Shown: positions 42,054-51,205 of the stretch, in pieces
Position numbering within the stretch: position 1 is the stretch's first letter
Layout of the letters: each line of letters opens with the position of its first letter
Source: Okibacterium fritillariae
GTDB lineage: Bacteria > Actinomycetota > Actinomycetes > Actinomycetales > Microbacteriaceae
Direction: 5' to 3'
Length of the DNA stretch: 64,000 bases
Assembly (NCBI RefSeq): GCF_900167575.1
Contig: NZ_FUZP01000001.1
Coordinates: 124,001 to 188,000 of the forward strand
The notes under the pieces: generated by a model
Told to the model about the DNA's origin: nothing
What the model saw: only the letters and a program-made list of their open reading frames with translations
Databases searched by the model: none
Program-made: the position numbers and the translations under genes

Positions 42054-44246
42054 CTACGGCGTGTCAGACCCGGGGATGCTCGAGCCCGACGGTGATGCCG
42101 ACGCCGCGGTCGCGGCATCCGATCGACGTCGACGCAGCGCCACGAGACCGACGACGGCGGCACCGAGCAGCACCGTTCCGGTGGCGATACCCGCCATGAC
42201 CAGCGGGTTGTCGGCGCCCGTTGCGGCCAGGCCCGGCGGGGTGGTGCGCGGAGCCGGCGGAGTGGCCGGGGGCGTGGTCGGCGGAACCGTCGGCGGCGTC
42301 AGCGGTGGTTCTGCCGGGGTCGGCGGCACGGGCGGGGTAAACGGCACGGTGGCGCACGGGTTCTCGTCGGTGCCGAACTCAGAGGTCGACGGGCGGTGGG
42401 GAGCCGAGGCGACACACGCCGTATTCACGATATTGGCTCGCGCAGGGTCGTCGTTCGGCAACACCGTCACGCTGAACGTGAGGGTCGAGGTCGCGCCGAC
42501 GGGCAATGCTCCCGCGTTCCAGACCACGCGACCCTGGGCATCGACCGTGGCCGAACCGGTCGTCGTGCGGATGCTGCCGTCCACGAGTGTCGCCTTGTCG
42601 AGCACGCCCTGATCGAGGTGGTCGACGGCTTCGGCGGGGTTGGTCGTCGTGAAGTCGCCCGTGCCGTCGCTCGTCAGGATGACCGTGTAGTCGATCGTGC
42701 TGCCGGCGACCAGGGGTGACGCGCTCGCGGTGCCGTGCTTCTCGATGCTGAGGTGCGGCGTCAGCGGGTCGATGGCGACGGATGCGACGGCGCTATCGGC
42801 CCCGAATGTCCAGTCGTCGATGCTGCGCTGGTCGCCCCAGCTGCCCGTCGTGCCCGTGTTGGCGTTGGGGGAGCGGTTTGCCGACGTGTCGTCGCCCGCC
42901 CAACGGTGCACGCCGCCGGTGCTGTCGATGCCGCCCGGGCCCGACGCGTGCAGCGACGTGTTCGAGTAGCGCTCGGCCGAGGTGTCGGTGAAACGCGAGT
43001 CGTCGAAGTAGACGACGCTCGGGTTCGTGCTGCCGCCCGTGAGCCGCAGCAATTCGATGCCGCCGCGCGAGACCTCGGTGTCGACGCGCAGGAAGTGCGC
43101 CTCGTTGGTGTGGGCCAGCGTCGTGCGGAAGGCGCTCGCGACCAAGGCGTCGACCGGATCGCCCGCGGCGTTCTTGCCGTCCCAGTCGAACGAGAACGGC
43201 CCGGTCTGAGGAACGATCACGGACTGTGCGACATCGGCGGGCCCGTCGAAGACGCCGTCGCCGTCGGCGTCGATCTCGAGTTTCACGGTGCCCGGTTGCG
43301 TGTCGAGCGTGCCCGTCAGGGTTCCGGCGTTGCCGGCCGTGCCCGAGCGGGCGAAGCTCAGGCCCGAGATGGTGGGCGGCGTGTAGGTGGCACCGACCCA
43401 GGTGTCGGTGGTGCGGCCATCCGCCCAGTTGGTGCTGGAGGAGGGCAGATCGGCGGCCGGCTGGTCGAGGAAGAGGCGGTAGCGCTCGAGGCCCGCGCAG
43501 GTGGCCGAGGAGCTGGGCTGCTCGTATGCGGCACCCGACCCATCGGATTCCGATGACCCGGGCATCGGCACGGAGAGGTAGGCCGGGTCGCAGGCGGCGT
43601 CGCCGGAACGCACATTGCCTTTGTTGGTGACCAGGATGGTGGAGTCGACGCCGTTGTAGTCGCGCAGGGTCTCGCGGTAGAGCCCGCCGGTCTTGGTGAG
43701 CGCGAAGAGGCTGAGCGTGGTCTCGGTCGGCGTGTTGAAGGCGAGCGACTCGCTGAAGACGCGGCCGGGGATGGCGACGCCATTCTTCTCGGCCGCGATC
43801 TTCCACGTCACCCCGGGAAACTGGGGTCGGTTGGTGGCGATATCGGCGGGGTCTTCGACCGTGACCGCCCACACGCCGTCGACGTCGGCGACGATTCGCG
43901 TGTCGAGGGACACGGGGCCGCCCGGCGCGCTCGTCTGCCGCACTTTTCCGAGCGGATCGATGATGGTCACGGTCATGCGGGAGTCCATACCGGGGTGTTC
44001 ACCGAACGTCGCGGCGAACGCTTCGCCCGCCTTCACGTAGGCGAAGACCGTGGTCTTGTGGTTGTTCGTGGCGCCGCCGTGCAGAATCGTGCCGGGCAGC
44101 GTGGTGGCGGCCTCGCCCGCGGCGTGCGCGGCGGGCATGGTTGCCAGCAGCGAGACGGATGCGAGGCAGGCGGCGGTGGCAAGCGCGGTGAACCGCGCGA
44201 GTCGTGGGCGGTGTGCCCGTGGATGGGTTCGTATCGGTGTGTTCAT
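42054..44246 (-). CDS. Wall-anchored surface protein with LAATG sorting signal
   Basis: A 730-residue protein with a good site (cggagg). A signal peptide of about 42 residues ends AAHAAG. The exported part holds beta-rich regions, including an IDADGDGVFDG calcium-loop-like segment and a DUF11-type domain (PHLSIEKHGTA ... GSTIDYTVILTSDG). A Pro/Thr-rich wall-spanning stretch is followed by LAATGADN, a membrane helix and an RRRR tail. LAxTG is the sortase E type signal of high-GC actinobacteria (family knowledge). No sortase gene is in the window. It may be an adhesin or surface-layer component. Confidence 0.8.
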   Translation of the reverse strand: MNTPIRTHPRAHRPRLARFTALATAACLASVSLLATMPAAHAAGEAATTLPGTILHGGATNNHKTTVFAYVKAGEAFAATFGEHPGMDSRMTVTIIDPLGKVRQTSAPGGPVSLDTRIVADVDGVWAVTVEDPADIATNRPQFPGVTWKIAAEKNGVAIPGRVFSESLAFNTPTETTLSLFALTKTGGLYRETLRDYNGVDSTILVTNKGNVRSGDAACDPAYLSVPMPGSSESDGSGAAYEQPSSSATCAGLERYRLFLDQPAADLPSSSTNWADGRTTDTWVGATYTPPTISGLSFARSGTAGNAGTLTGTLDTQPGTVKLEIDADGDGVFDGPADVAQSVIVPQTGPFSFDWDGKNAAGDPVDALVASAFRTTLAHTNEAHFLRVDTEVSRGGIELLRLTGGSTNPSVVYFDDSRFTDTSAERYSNTSLHASGPGGIDSTGGVHRWAGDDTSANRSPNANTGTTGSWGDQRSIDDWTFGADSAVASVAIDPLTPHLSIEKHGTASASPLVAGSTIDYTVILTSDGTGDFTTTNPAEAVDHLDQGVLDKATLVDGSIRTTTGSATVDAQGRVVWNAGALPVGATSTLTFSVTVLPNDDPARANIVNTACVASAPHRPSTSEFGTDENPCATVPFTPPVPPTPAEPPLTPPTVPPTTPPATPPAPRTTPPGLAATGADNPLVMAGIATGTVLLGAAVVGLVALRRRRSDAATAASASPSGSSIPGSDTP

Positions 44247-44341
44247 GTCGTCCTCCGTGGTGGCCTGTGGCGCCCGCCGTGGCCGTGGGGCCAGGTGATC
44301 GGGAACGCCGTGCGAGTCCTGCCACAGTATGCAAGCCCTAT

Positions 44342-44383
44342 GCATCCGTGCCCTGTATTAATACAAAGCAGACACGGGGATGC
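44342..44383. promoter_or_regulatory. AT-rich palindrome upstream of the surface-protein gene
   Basis: tgtattaataca (44354-44365) is a perfect 12-bp palindrome in otherwise GC-rich DNA. It is flanked by gcatcc (44342) and ggatgc (44378-44383). It lies about 110 bp upstream of the surface-protein start in a 300-bp gap that holds no gene. It could be an operator or part of a promoter. Confidence 0.4.
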
Positions 44384-44495
44384 CTCGCCTGCGCCGAGTT
44401 CGTGCGGAATCGGCACGCCGAAGTGGTCCCGACTTTCTGTCCGCGATTCGGCGTGTCGGAGTCCGTCGCTGCGGTCGAAACGCGGGAGGAAACGA

Positions 44496-44531
44496 CGGAT
44501 GCCGCCGCCCGAGGTGGGGCGACGGCATCCG
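44496..44531 (-). terminator. Two-tier hairpin after the 3-hydroxyacyl-CoA dehydrogenase gene
   Basis: The outer 9-bp stem is cggatgccg / cggcatccg. The inner hairpin is cgccc-gaggtg-gggcg. It starts 16 nt after the stop codon on the minus strand. Confidence 0.65.
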
Positions 44532-44546
44532 GGGTCGTGCGTGAGA

Positions 44547-45401
44547 TCAGTTGTACTTGTAGAAACCTTCACCTGTGGCGGTGCCCAGCTTGCCCTGGTC
44601 GATGAAGTTCTCCTTCAACAGGCGGGCGAACTCGGCCTGCTTGCCGCCGTGCGTCGAGGCGATGTTGTAGGCCGTGGTGAGGCCGACGATGTCGTAGATC
44701 TGGAACGGTCCGAGCGGCGCCCCCGTGCCGATGCGCCAGGTCTTGTCGACCGTCTCGGGGTCGGCGATGCCGTCGGCATAGAGCTCGGCGGCGGCATCGA
44801 GCAGCGGCACCAGAAGCGAGTTCAGCACGTATCCGGCCTTCTCCTTCTTGATCTCGATGGGGACCATGCCGATCTGGCCGGCGAACTCGACGACCTGCTG
44901 GAAGACCGCGGGGTCGGTCTGGTCGGTGCCCATGACCTCGGCCGTGTTCTGCACCCACACGTGGTTGGCGAAGTGCAGCGCCAGGAACTTCTCGGGGCGA
45001 CCCGTGAACGCGCGCAGGTCGCTCGGCAGCAGCGTGCTCGAGTTGGTCGCGAAGATGGTTTTCTCGGGGGCCGCGGCGGCCAGCTTCTGATAGGTGTCGC
45101 GCTTGATGTCGAGGCTCTCGGGCACGGCCTCGATCACGAGGTCGGCGTCGGCGACGGCGGCGGCCAGGTCGGAGCTGTAGGTGATGCGGCCGAGCGCCTC
45201 GGTGGTGCTGGCCTCGGTGGCGCCCTGGACCTCGTGCGTGTAGACCTGCGCGAGGCCGGCGGTGCGCGTGCGGGCGCCCTCGAGCACCTCGTCGCTGATG
45301 TCGTAGGCCACGACATCGAAGCCGTGATAGGCCGTCTGGTAGATGATCTGTGAGCCGAGAACGCCGGTTCCCAGCACGGTGACGCGCTGAAGCTTCGTCA
45401 T
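44547..45401 (-). CDS. 3-hydroxyacyl-CoA dehydrogenase (short, single-function)
   Basis: A 284-residue NAD-dependent enzyme. The Rossmann loop is VLGTGVLGSQII, the catalytic region includes LALHFANHVW, and the C-terminal helical domain contains KAGYVLNSLLVPLL. It oxidises 3-hydroxyacyl-CoA to 3-ketoacyl-CoA in fatty-acid or aromatic-acid degradation. Its ATG overlaps the TetR stop by 4 nt, so it is co-transcribed with, and probably repressed by, that regulator. Confidence 0.88.
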   Translation of the reverse strand: MTKLQRVTVLGTGVLGSQIIYQTAYHGFDVVAYDISDEVLEGARTRTAGLAQVYTHEVQGATEASTTEALGRITYSSDLAAAVADADLVIEAVPESLDIKRDTYQKLAAAAPEKTIFATNSSTLLPSDLRAFTGRPEKFLALHFANHVWVQNTAEVMGTDQTDPAVFQQVVEFAGQIGMVPIEIKKEKAGYVLNSLLVPLLDAAAELYADGIADPETVDKTWRIGTGAPLGPFQIYDIVGLTTAYNIASTHGGKQAEFARLLKENFIDQGKLGTATGEGFYKYN

Positions 45402-46138
45402 GAGTTGTCCTCTTTCGTGGGTGATTCTGTGAGGGATGCATCCGGGGTGAGCGGATGCCGGGAGCGGAGGTAGCCGCTCGAGATCAGGTCGACCTGCCGC
45501 GCGATCGTGGCGGTCAGGTCGTCGGGGGAAGAGCCCTCGAGGGCGGCGCGCGCGATCTCGAGGTGCAGAACGTTGCTGATGGCGCGGGCAGCGAGGGTGG
45601 CGTCATCGCCGACAGCCGCTTCGCCCACCGGCGAGGCGTCGGCGCGTGCGGGCTGGTTGTTGGTGTCGGCGTTCCCGGGGCGGCCCGAGATGCGCCCGCT
45701 GAGGAGATCTGCGATCTCCCGCTGCAGTGTCTCGGTTAGCGCGAGACCCTCGGCGCGATAACGCTCGGTCGGCTCGCCGAACAGCAACTCGCGTTGGTAG
45801 TGGGTCGTGTTCTCGTGGGGATCGCGGCTGCCGCGGGCGATCGGGGCGAGCAGCGCCATTATGCGCGTGGCGGGCTCGGCTGTCGGCTCGGATGCGATTG
45901 CCTCACGCCCCTCGGCGATGCGCGCCGCGAACTCGCTGTTCATGACCATGAGCAGCAACTCGGCCTTGTTGGCGGCGTAGCGGAACAGCGTGCCGTTCGT
46001 CACGCCGGCGCGCTCGGCGATGCGCTGCGTCGTCACGCCCTCATAGCCGTCGGCACCGAAGAGTTCGGAGGCGGCCGCGAAAATCCGCTCCTGTTTGTCG
46101 AGCTTGTTGCGCTCGCGCCGGCCTTGCTCTGGCGACAT
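45398..46138 (-). CDS. TetR-family regulator upstream of the acyl-CoA dehydrogenase gene
   Basis: A 246-residue protein, long for TetR. The helix-turn-helix segment is VTTQRIAERAGVTNGTLFRYAANK. A Pro/Asp/Asn-rich insert (GRPGNADTNNQPARAD) splits the ligand domain around residue 160, probably a loop. It is first in a two-gene operon. Upstream lies a ggagtgtactcc palindrome that could be its operator. Ligands of such regulators are often acyl-CoAs (inference). Confidence 0.82.
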   Translation of the reverse strand: MSPEQGRRERNKLDKQERIFAAASELFGADGYEGVTTQRIAERAGVTNGTLFRYAANKAELLLMVMNSEFAARIAEGREAIASEPTAEPATRIMALLAPIARGSRDPHENTTHYQRELLFGEPTERYRAEGLALTETLQREIADLLSGRISGRPGNADTNNQPARADASPVGEAAVGDDATLAARAISNVLHLEIARAALEGSSPDDLTATIARQVDLISSGYLRSRHPLTPDASLTESPTKEDNS

Positions 46139-46185
46139 GCCGCACCTCCCTGATCCGATTCGATCCGATCAACCGATCCTAAAAG

Positions 46186-46197
46186 GGAGTGTACTCC
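46186..46197 (-). promoter_or_regulatory. Palindrome upstream of the TetR/dehydrogenase operon
   Basis: ggagt-gt-actcc is a perfect 5-2-5 inverted repeat 48 bp before the TetR start and just beyond the stop of the next gene. tccgat direct repeats lie between it and the ATG. Confidence 0.45.
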
Positions 46198-46203
46198 GTT
46201 TTG

Positions 46204-46710
46204 TCAGCGCAGGGAACGCACGCTCAATGTTCCGGCGCAGGGGATTGCCAGCAGATCACCTTCGGACAGGTCGGCGGGCAGCGCGACGAGAGCGTCGGTC
46301 GCGCAGGGCCCGCGGTGGTGAACCGGATCGGCCGCCACCTGTGCCGTGCGGACAGCCGCGGTCGACGGCCGTCCGATCAGGCGCGTTTCGCGCCACGTCG
46401 CGGCGAGGTCATCCAGGCACGCGTCGACGAGCACGTCGAGTGAACCGTCGGGGCGACGCGCGACAGAGGTCACCGAGACCACCACGACGGCCGCCTGATG
46501 CACGGGCGACGGTCGGCCGTGGGTTCCCGGGATGACAGCGGCCGCGGTGTGCACACACGGCGTCTCGCAGAGTTCGACGAGTCGGCAGAGCGATACGCCG
46601 GCTACGGCCACGTCGTCGACGGTCGCGACGGTCGCCTCTGGCCAGGCGTTCACATCGAGCGGGTCCGGGATGCTGCGCCGCAGCGACGGCATGATGGTCG
46701 TGAGGGTCAT
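46204..46710 (-). CDS. Barrel-less diaminopimelate-decarboxylase-like protein
   Basis: A 168-residue protein. The N-terminal segment (WPEATVATVDDVAVAGVSLC, then RLVELCETPCV) resembles the first strand region of DAP/Orn/Arg decarboxylases. The C-terminal segment (RGPCATDALVALPADLSEGD, then LLAIPCAGTLS) resembles their C-terminal sheet domain, including the position of the active-site Cys and the GDLL turn. A normal LysA has about 250 residues of PLP-binding TIM barrel between these parts. Here that is missing and the PLP lysine is absent. The protein therefore looks like the beta domain alone and is unlikely to be a decarboxylase. The gene overlaps a 36-residue ORF by 4 nt and lies next to a siderophore importer. 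Confidence 0.6.
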   Translation of the reverse strand: MTLTTIMPSLRRSIPDPLDVNAWPEATVATVDDVAVAGVSLCRLVELCETPCVHTAAAVIPGTHGRPSPVHQAAVVVVSVTSVARRPDGSLDVLVDACLDDLAATWRETRLIGRPSTAAVRTAQVAADPVHHRGPCATDALVALPADLSEGDLLAIPCAGTLSVRSLR

Positions 46711-46817
46711 CGGGCGGCCCGTCCGCAGTGTGACGCGAAAATGCTGTAGGCGGGTTCGTCTCCCGCGCGGGGGTCGGCGGTGGGGTCGTAGCCCGCGCCG
46801 GTTCGTGCTGATGTCAT
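46707..46817 (-). CDS. Possible 36-residue peptide coupled to the decarboxylase-like gene
   Basis: It starts at ATG 46817 and overlaps the next gene with ATGA, the coupling used elsewhere in this window. The sequence is polar at first (TSARTGAGYDPTADPRAGDE) and ends with PAYSIFASHCGRAAR. Codon third positions are mostly G/C. No ribosome binding site is seen, so it would need a leaderless start. It could be a real small protein, a leader peptide or chance. Confidence 0.35.
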   Translation of the reverse strand: MTSARTGAGYDPTADPRAGDEPAYSIFASHCGRAAR

Positions 46818-47019
46818 AGGGCGAGTCAACGCGCGTGGACGAGCGGATGCAGCATCCCTCACGGCCCTCGAACGGAACCCGCCGACATCCTCACGAAACC
46901 GAAACGGGCTCAAGCCCGCGAACCGCGGACGCGCTACGGCAGGGCGCGGCAACCCACGCCACGCGACGGCGCGCCACGCCACCCCACGGCACGGCGGCGA
47001 AGCCGGACGAGGCGCGCCC

Positions 47020-47819
<800 letters not shown>

Positions 47820-47823
<4 letters not shown>

Positions 47824-48911
47824 AGGGAGCCTCCGGAGCGGTTCGAGCGGATGATGAGCCAGATCAAATAGGGCGCCCCGAGCACGCCGGTGACGACGCC
47901 GACAGGGAAACGCGAGCCGAAGGCATACTGCCCGGCGAAATCGGCGACCAGCACGAGCAGCGCGCCCACGAGGGCCGAGGGAATGAGCAGCGAGCCGCCG
48001 GGCCCGACGAGGCGGGCCGCGATGGGGCCCGAGAGGAAGGCGACGAAGGCGATGGGTCCGGCGGCGGCCGTGGCGAACGAGATGAGGCCGACCGCCGTGA
48101 CGATCACCACGAGGCGCGTCACGTTCACGCGCACGCCGAGGGCCGCGGCCGTGTCGTCGCCCAGCTGCGTGGTCGACAGGTCGCGCGAGCGGCTGAGCAG
48201 CACCGGGCCGAGCACCGCAAGAGCGATGAGCACGGGGATGACCTGAGGCCAACTCGCTCCATTGAGGCTGCCGGTGAGCCAGCGGGTCGCCTCCTGCAGG
48301 TCCCACTGCGCCGCGCCCGACAGCACCCACGTCGTGAGGCTCTCGAGCATGGCGGCCACGCCGATGCCGATGAGGATGAGGCGCGTGCCGGCCACCCCGC
48401 CGCGATAGGAGAGACCGTAAACCACGAGGGCGACGACGAGGCCGGCGACGATGGCGAAGGCCGAGACCTCGGCGTCATCCAGCGAGAGGGTGACGATGGC
48501 GAAGGCCGCGGCGGCGCTCGCTCCGGCGCTGATGCCGATGATGTCGGGGCTCGCCAACGGGTTGCGCAGCATCGTCTGGAACGTGACGCCACCCAGGCCG
48601 AAGCACAGGCCGGCGGCGATCGCGAGGGTGGCGCGGGGCAGGCGCAGGCGGCCGACCGTGAAGCTGGCGCCCGGGACCTGCTCGCCGAGCAGCACGTGCC
48701 ACACGTCGAGCGGAGAGTAGAAGGTCTGGCCCACCATGAGGCTCACGAGGAAGACGGCCGCGACGGCCGCGGCCAGCACGATCATCACGGTGCGACGGCG
48801 GCGCCCGCGGCGGATGCGGTTGCGGGCGACCTCGTCGACGAGACGACGGCCCGCGGCATCCGAGGTCAGGTCGGAGGTCGGCGAGGAGGGGCGCAGGGCG
48901 TTCGACGTCAT
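47820..48911 (-). CDS. Siderophore ABC transporter permease (FecCD family)
   Basis: A 363-residue membrane protein with a roughly 40-residue basic N-terminal tail. RLPRATLAIAAGLCFGLGGV and GGVTFQTMLRNPLASPDIIG are FecCD family signatures. It pairs with the upstream permease to form the heterodimeric channel. Overlaps of 4 nt on both sides show translational coupling. Confidence 0.93.
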
Positions 48912-49951
48912 AGCTGCCTGATCTTCTGGCGGCGCACGATCCAGATGAAGAACGGCGCTCCGATGAGGGCGGTCAAGATGCCCACGTCGATCTCGGCCGG
49001 TCGCGCGATGATGCGGCCCACGACATCCGCGATCGTCAGCAGCACGGCGCCGACGACGGCGGAGAAGGGGATGAGCCAGCGGTGATCGACGCCCACGATG
49101 AGGCGCACGGCGTGCGGCACGACGAGGCCGACGAACGCGATCGGACCCGTGATGGCCGTCGTGGCCCCGCACAGGATGACGGCACCGAGGGCCGCCGACC
49201 CGCGCGCGAGGGCGACCCGCTCCCCGAGACCGGCGGCGAGTTCATCCCCGAGTGCGAGGGAGTTGAGGCCGCGCGCCGACAGGATGCAGATGGCGAAACC
49301 CACGAGCAGGAAGGGCGCGACCTGTTCGAGGCTCGCGAAGGTGCCGCCGCCGACGCCGCCGATCTGCCACGAGCGGATGCTGGCCGAGACGTCGCCGCGC
49401 GGGATGACGATGGCGCTGACGAACGAGGCGAGGGCGGCCGACGTGGCCGCACCGGCGAGGGCCAGCTTGAGCGGGGTGGCGCCGTCGCGGCCGAGCGAGC
49501 CGATCGTATAGACGAAGACCGCGGCGATCGCGGCGCCGGCCAGCGCGAGCCAGATGTAGCCGCTCGCGGCCGTGAGGCCGAAGAAGGAGATGCCGATGAC
49601 GACGGCGAGCGAGGCGCCCATGTTGACGCCCAGGATGCCGGGGTCGGCGAGCGGGTTGCGCGTCACGCCCTGCATCACGGCGCCCGAGACGGCGAGGGCC
49701 GCACCCGCGACGACCGCGAGCAGCGTGCGGGGGATGCGCTTGGCCACCGACGCCTCGGCGAACCCGTCGGTGCCGCCGCCGAGCGCGGCGAGAACATCCG
49801 AGACGTTCACGTCGCGCGACCCGATCGTGAGCGAAGCGAACATGGCTAGCGCCAGCACGCCGAGCGCGACCAGCAGCCAGACACCACGAAGACGCCGAGG
49901 ACGCCGCACGATGGCGGCATCCTCGGCGCGATCAGGCGTCGTCAGGACCAC
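48908..49951 (-). CDS. Siderophore ABC transporter permease (FecCD family), partner
   Basis: A 347-residue protein with a GTG start at 49951 that shares one base with the TAG of the binding-protein gene (TAGTG). RIPRTLLAVVAGAALAVSGA and GAVMQGVTRNPLADPGILGV are the family signatures. The frame is open well upstream but overlaps the binding protein antisense-like, so the GTG is preferred. Confidence 0.92.
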   Translation of the reverse strand: MVLTTPDRAEDAAIVRRPRRLRGVWLLVALGVLALAMFASLTIGSRDVNVSDVLAALGGGTDGFAEASVAKRIPRTLLAVVAGAALAVSGAVMQGVTRNPLADPGILGVNMGASLAVVIGISFFGLTAASGYIWLALAGAAIAAVFVYTIGSLGRDGATPLKLALAGAATSAALASFVSAIVIPRGDVSASIRSWQIGGVGGGTFASLEQVAPFLLVGFAICILSARGLNSLALGDELAAGLGERVALARGSAALGAVILCGATTAITGPIAFVGLVVPHAVRLIVGVDHRWLIPFSAVVGAVLLTIADVVGRIIARPAEIDVGILTALIGAPFFIWIVRRQKIRQL

Positions 49952-50973
49952 TACTGCTTGTCTGCGGCCTGCGCGAGAAGCTCGGTGTATTCGCCGAGAA
50001 CGTAGGAGATGGACAGCGGCGTCGGGTTGGCCGCGGTGCCCAGCGGGCCCGTGCTCGGCAGGGCAACGATGGCCTTGTTCTTCACGGCGGGCATCTGCGA
50101 CAGCACGGGGTCGGCCTCGAGGGCGGCGACGAGGGTGTCGTCGCCGTAGGTCACGATGACGTCGACGTCGTTGAAGGCATCCGCCTGCTCGGCGCTCTGC
50201 GTGAGCGAGAAGAGGTCGGTCGTGGCCGAGGCATCCTCGATGCTCTTCGGCTGGCTGAGGCCCAGGTCGTCGAAGAAGGCGACGCGCGTGTCGTGGGTCG
50301 TGTAGAAGCTGACCTCGCTGAGGTCGGTGCTGTCGACGTGCGTGAGGAACATGGCGGTCGTGCCGTCGAGCTGCGGGAACTTCGCCGCGGTGTCGGCGAT
50401 CTCCTTCTCGAGCTTGCCCACGAGCTCCTCGCCCTCGGCCTTCATGCCCATGGCCTCGCTGTTGATCTCGATCATCTCGCGCCACGGGGTGCCCCACGCG
50501 GTCTCGGGGTAGGCGACGGTGGGGGCGATCTCGCTGAGCGTGTCGTAGTCCTCCTGCGTCAGGCCCGAATAGGCGGCGAGGATGACATCGGGGTTGGTGT
50601 CGGCCACGGCCTCGAAGTCGATGCCGTCGGTCTCGTCGAAGAGCGCGGGGGTCTCGGCGTCGAGGTCCTTCAGCTTGTCCTCGACCCAGGGCAGCATGCC
50701 GTTGTCGTCGTCGTCGCCGAACGTGGCGGCGGCCATGCCGACGGGCACGACGCCGAGCGCCAGCGGCACTTCCTGGTTGGCCCAGTTGACGGTGGCGACG
50801 CGCTCGGGCTTGGCGTCGATCGTCGTGGTGCCGAGGGCGTGCTTGATCGTGATGGTCTCGAAGTCACCGCCGTCCGACGAGGAGCCGGTGGTGCCGCCGG
50901 AGCTGCAGGCGCTGAGGCCGACGGCGAGGACTGCCGTGGCGGAGATGGTCAGAAAGCGGGACGCGCGAGACAT
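49951..50973 (-). CDS. Siderophore-binding lipoprotein (FepB-like)
   Basis: A 340-residue protein starting at ATG 50973. The signal peptide ends in lipobox LSAC, then a Gly/Ser-rich linker. The periplasmic-binding type III fold shows ERVATVNWANQEVPLALGV near the N-terminus and SEIAPTVAYP in the middle. It captures a ferric siderophore outside the cell and passes it to the FecCD permeases. First gene of the operon, 114 bp downstream of an iron box. Longer starts up to 51021 are possible but add a basic stretch. Confidence 0.92.
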   Translation of the reverse strand: MSRASRFLTISATAVLAVGLSACSSGGTTGSSSDGGDFETITIKHALGTTTIDAKPERVATVNWANQEVPLALGVVPVGMAAATFGDDDDNGMLPWVEDKLKDLDAETPALFDETDGIDFEAVADTNPDVILAAYSGLTQEDYDTLSEIAPTVAYPETAWGTPWREMIEINSEAMGMKAEGEELVGKLEKEIADTAAKFPQLDGTTAMFLTHVDSTDLSEVSFYTTHDTRVAFFDDLGLSQPKSIEDASATTDLFSLTQSAEQADAFNDVDVIVTYGDDTLVAALEADPVLSQMPAVKNKAIVALPSTGPLGTAANPTPLSISYVLGEYTELLAQAADKQ

Positions 50974-51086
50974 GGGTTCCTCTCGAAGAGCCCGCATCCC
51001 CGCTCGGCGCCGACGTCGCACGGAAGGGCGCGAGCGGCTGAACGGGCCTCGGATGCGGCGCCTCAGGGTGGGGATGGAAGGTGCAG

Positions 51087-51105
51087 TAAGGATTGCCTAA
51101 CCAAA
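51087..51105 (-). promoter_or_regulatory. DtxR/IdeR-type iron box
   Basis: taaggattgcctaaccaaa matches the 19-bp consensus TWAGGTTAGSCTAACCTWA at 16 positions. It lies 114 bp upstream of the siderophore-binding lipoprotein. Binding of an iron-loaded DtxR/IdeR/DmdR repressor here would shut off the importer when iron is plentiful. Confidence 0.75.
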
Positions 51106-51158
51106 GTTACGGAAACACGAGCCTTCGTGCAAGTCGAGGCGTCGTGCACGTGGTGAAC

Positions 51159-51205
51159 GTCGACGCGTCATGCGCGTCGACGGGTCATGCGCGTCGACGG
51201 GTCAG
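51159..51205. repeat. 17-bp tandem repeat, about 2.8 copies
   Basis: The unit gtcgacgsgtcatgcgc repeats at 51159, 51176 and 51193. The third, partial, copy runs into the 3' end of the antiporter gene. It lies between the iron box and that gene. Function unknown. Confidence 0.6.

Noticed and set aside
46204-46710. Treating the decarboxylase-like ORF as a simple LysA pseudogene
   Set aside because: The frame is intact, both terminal parts are kept and codon use is normal. Decay usually leaves stops or frameshifts.
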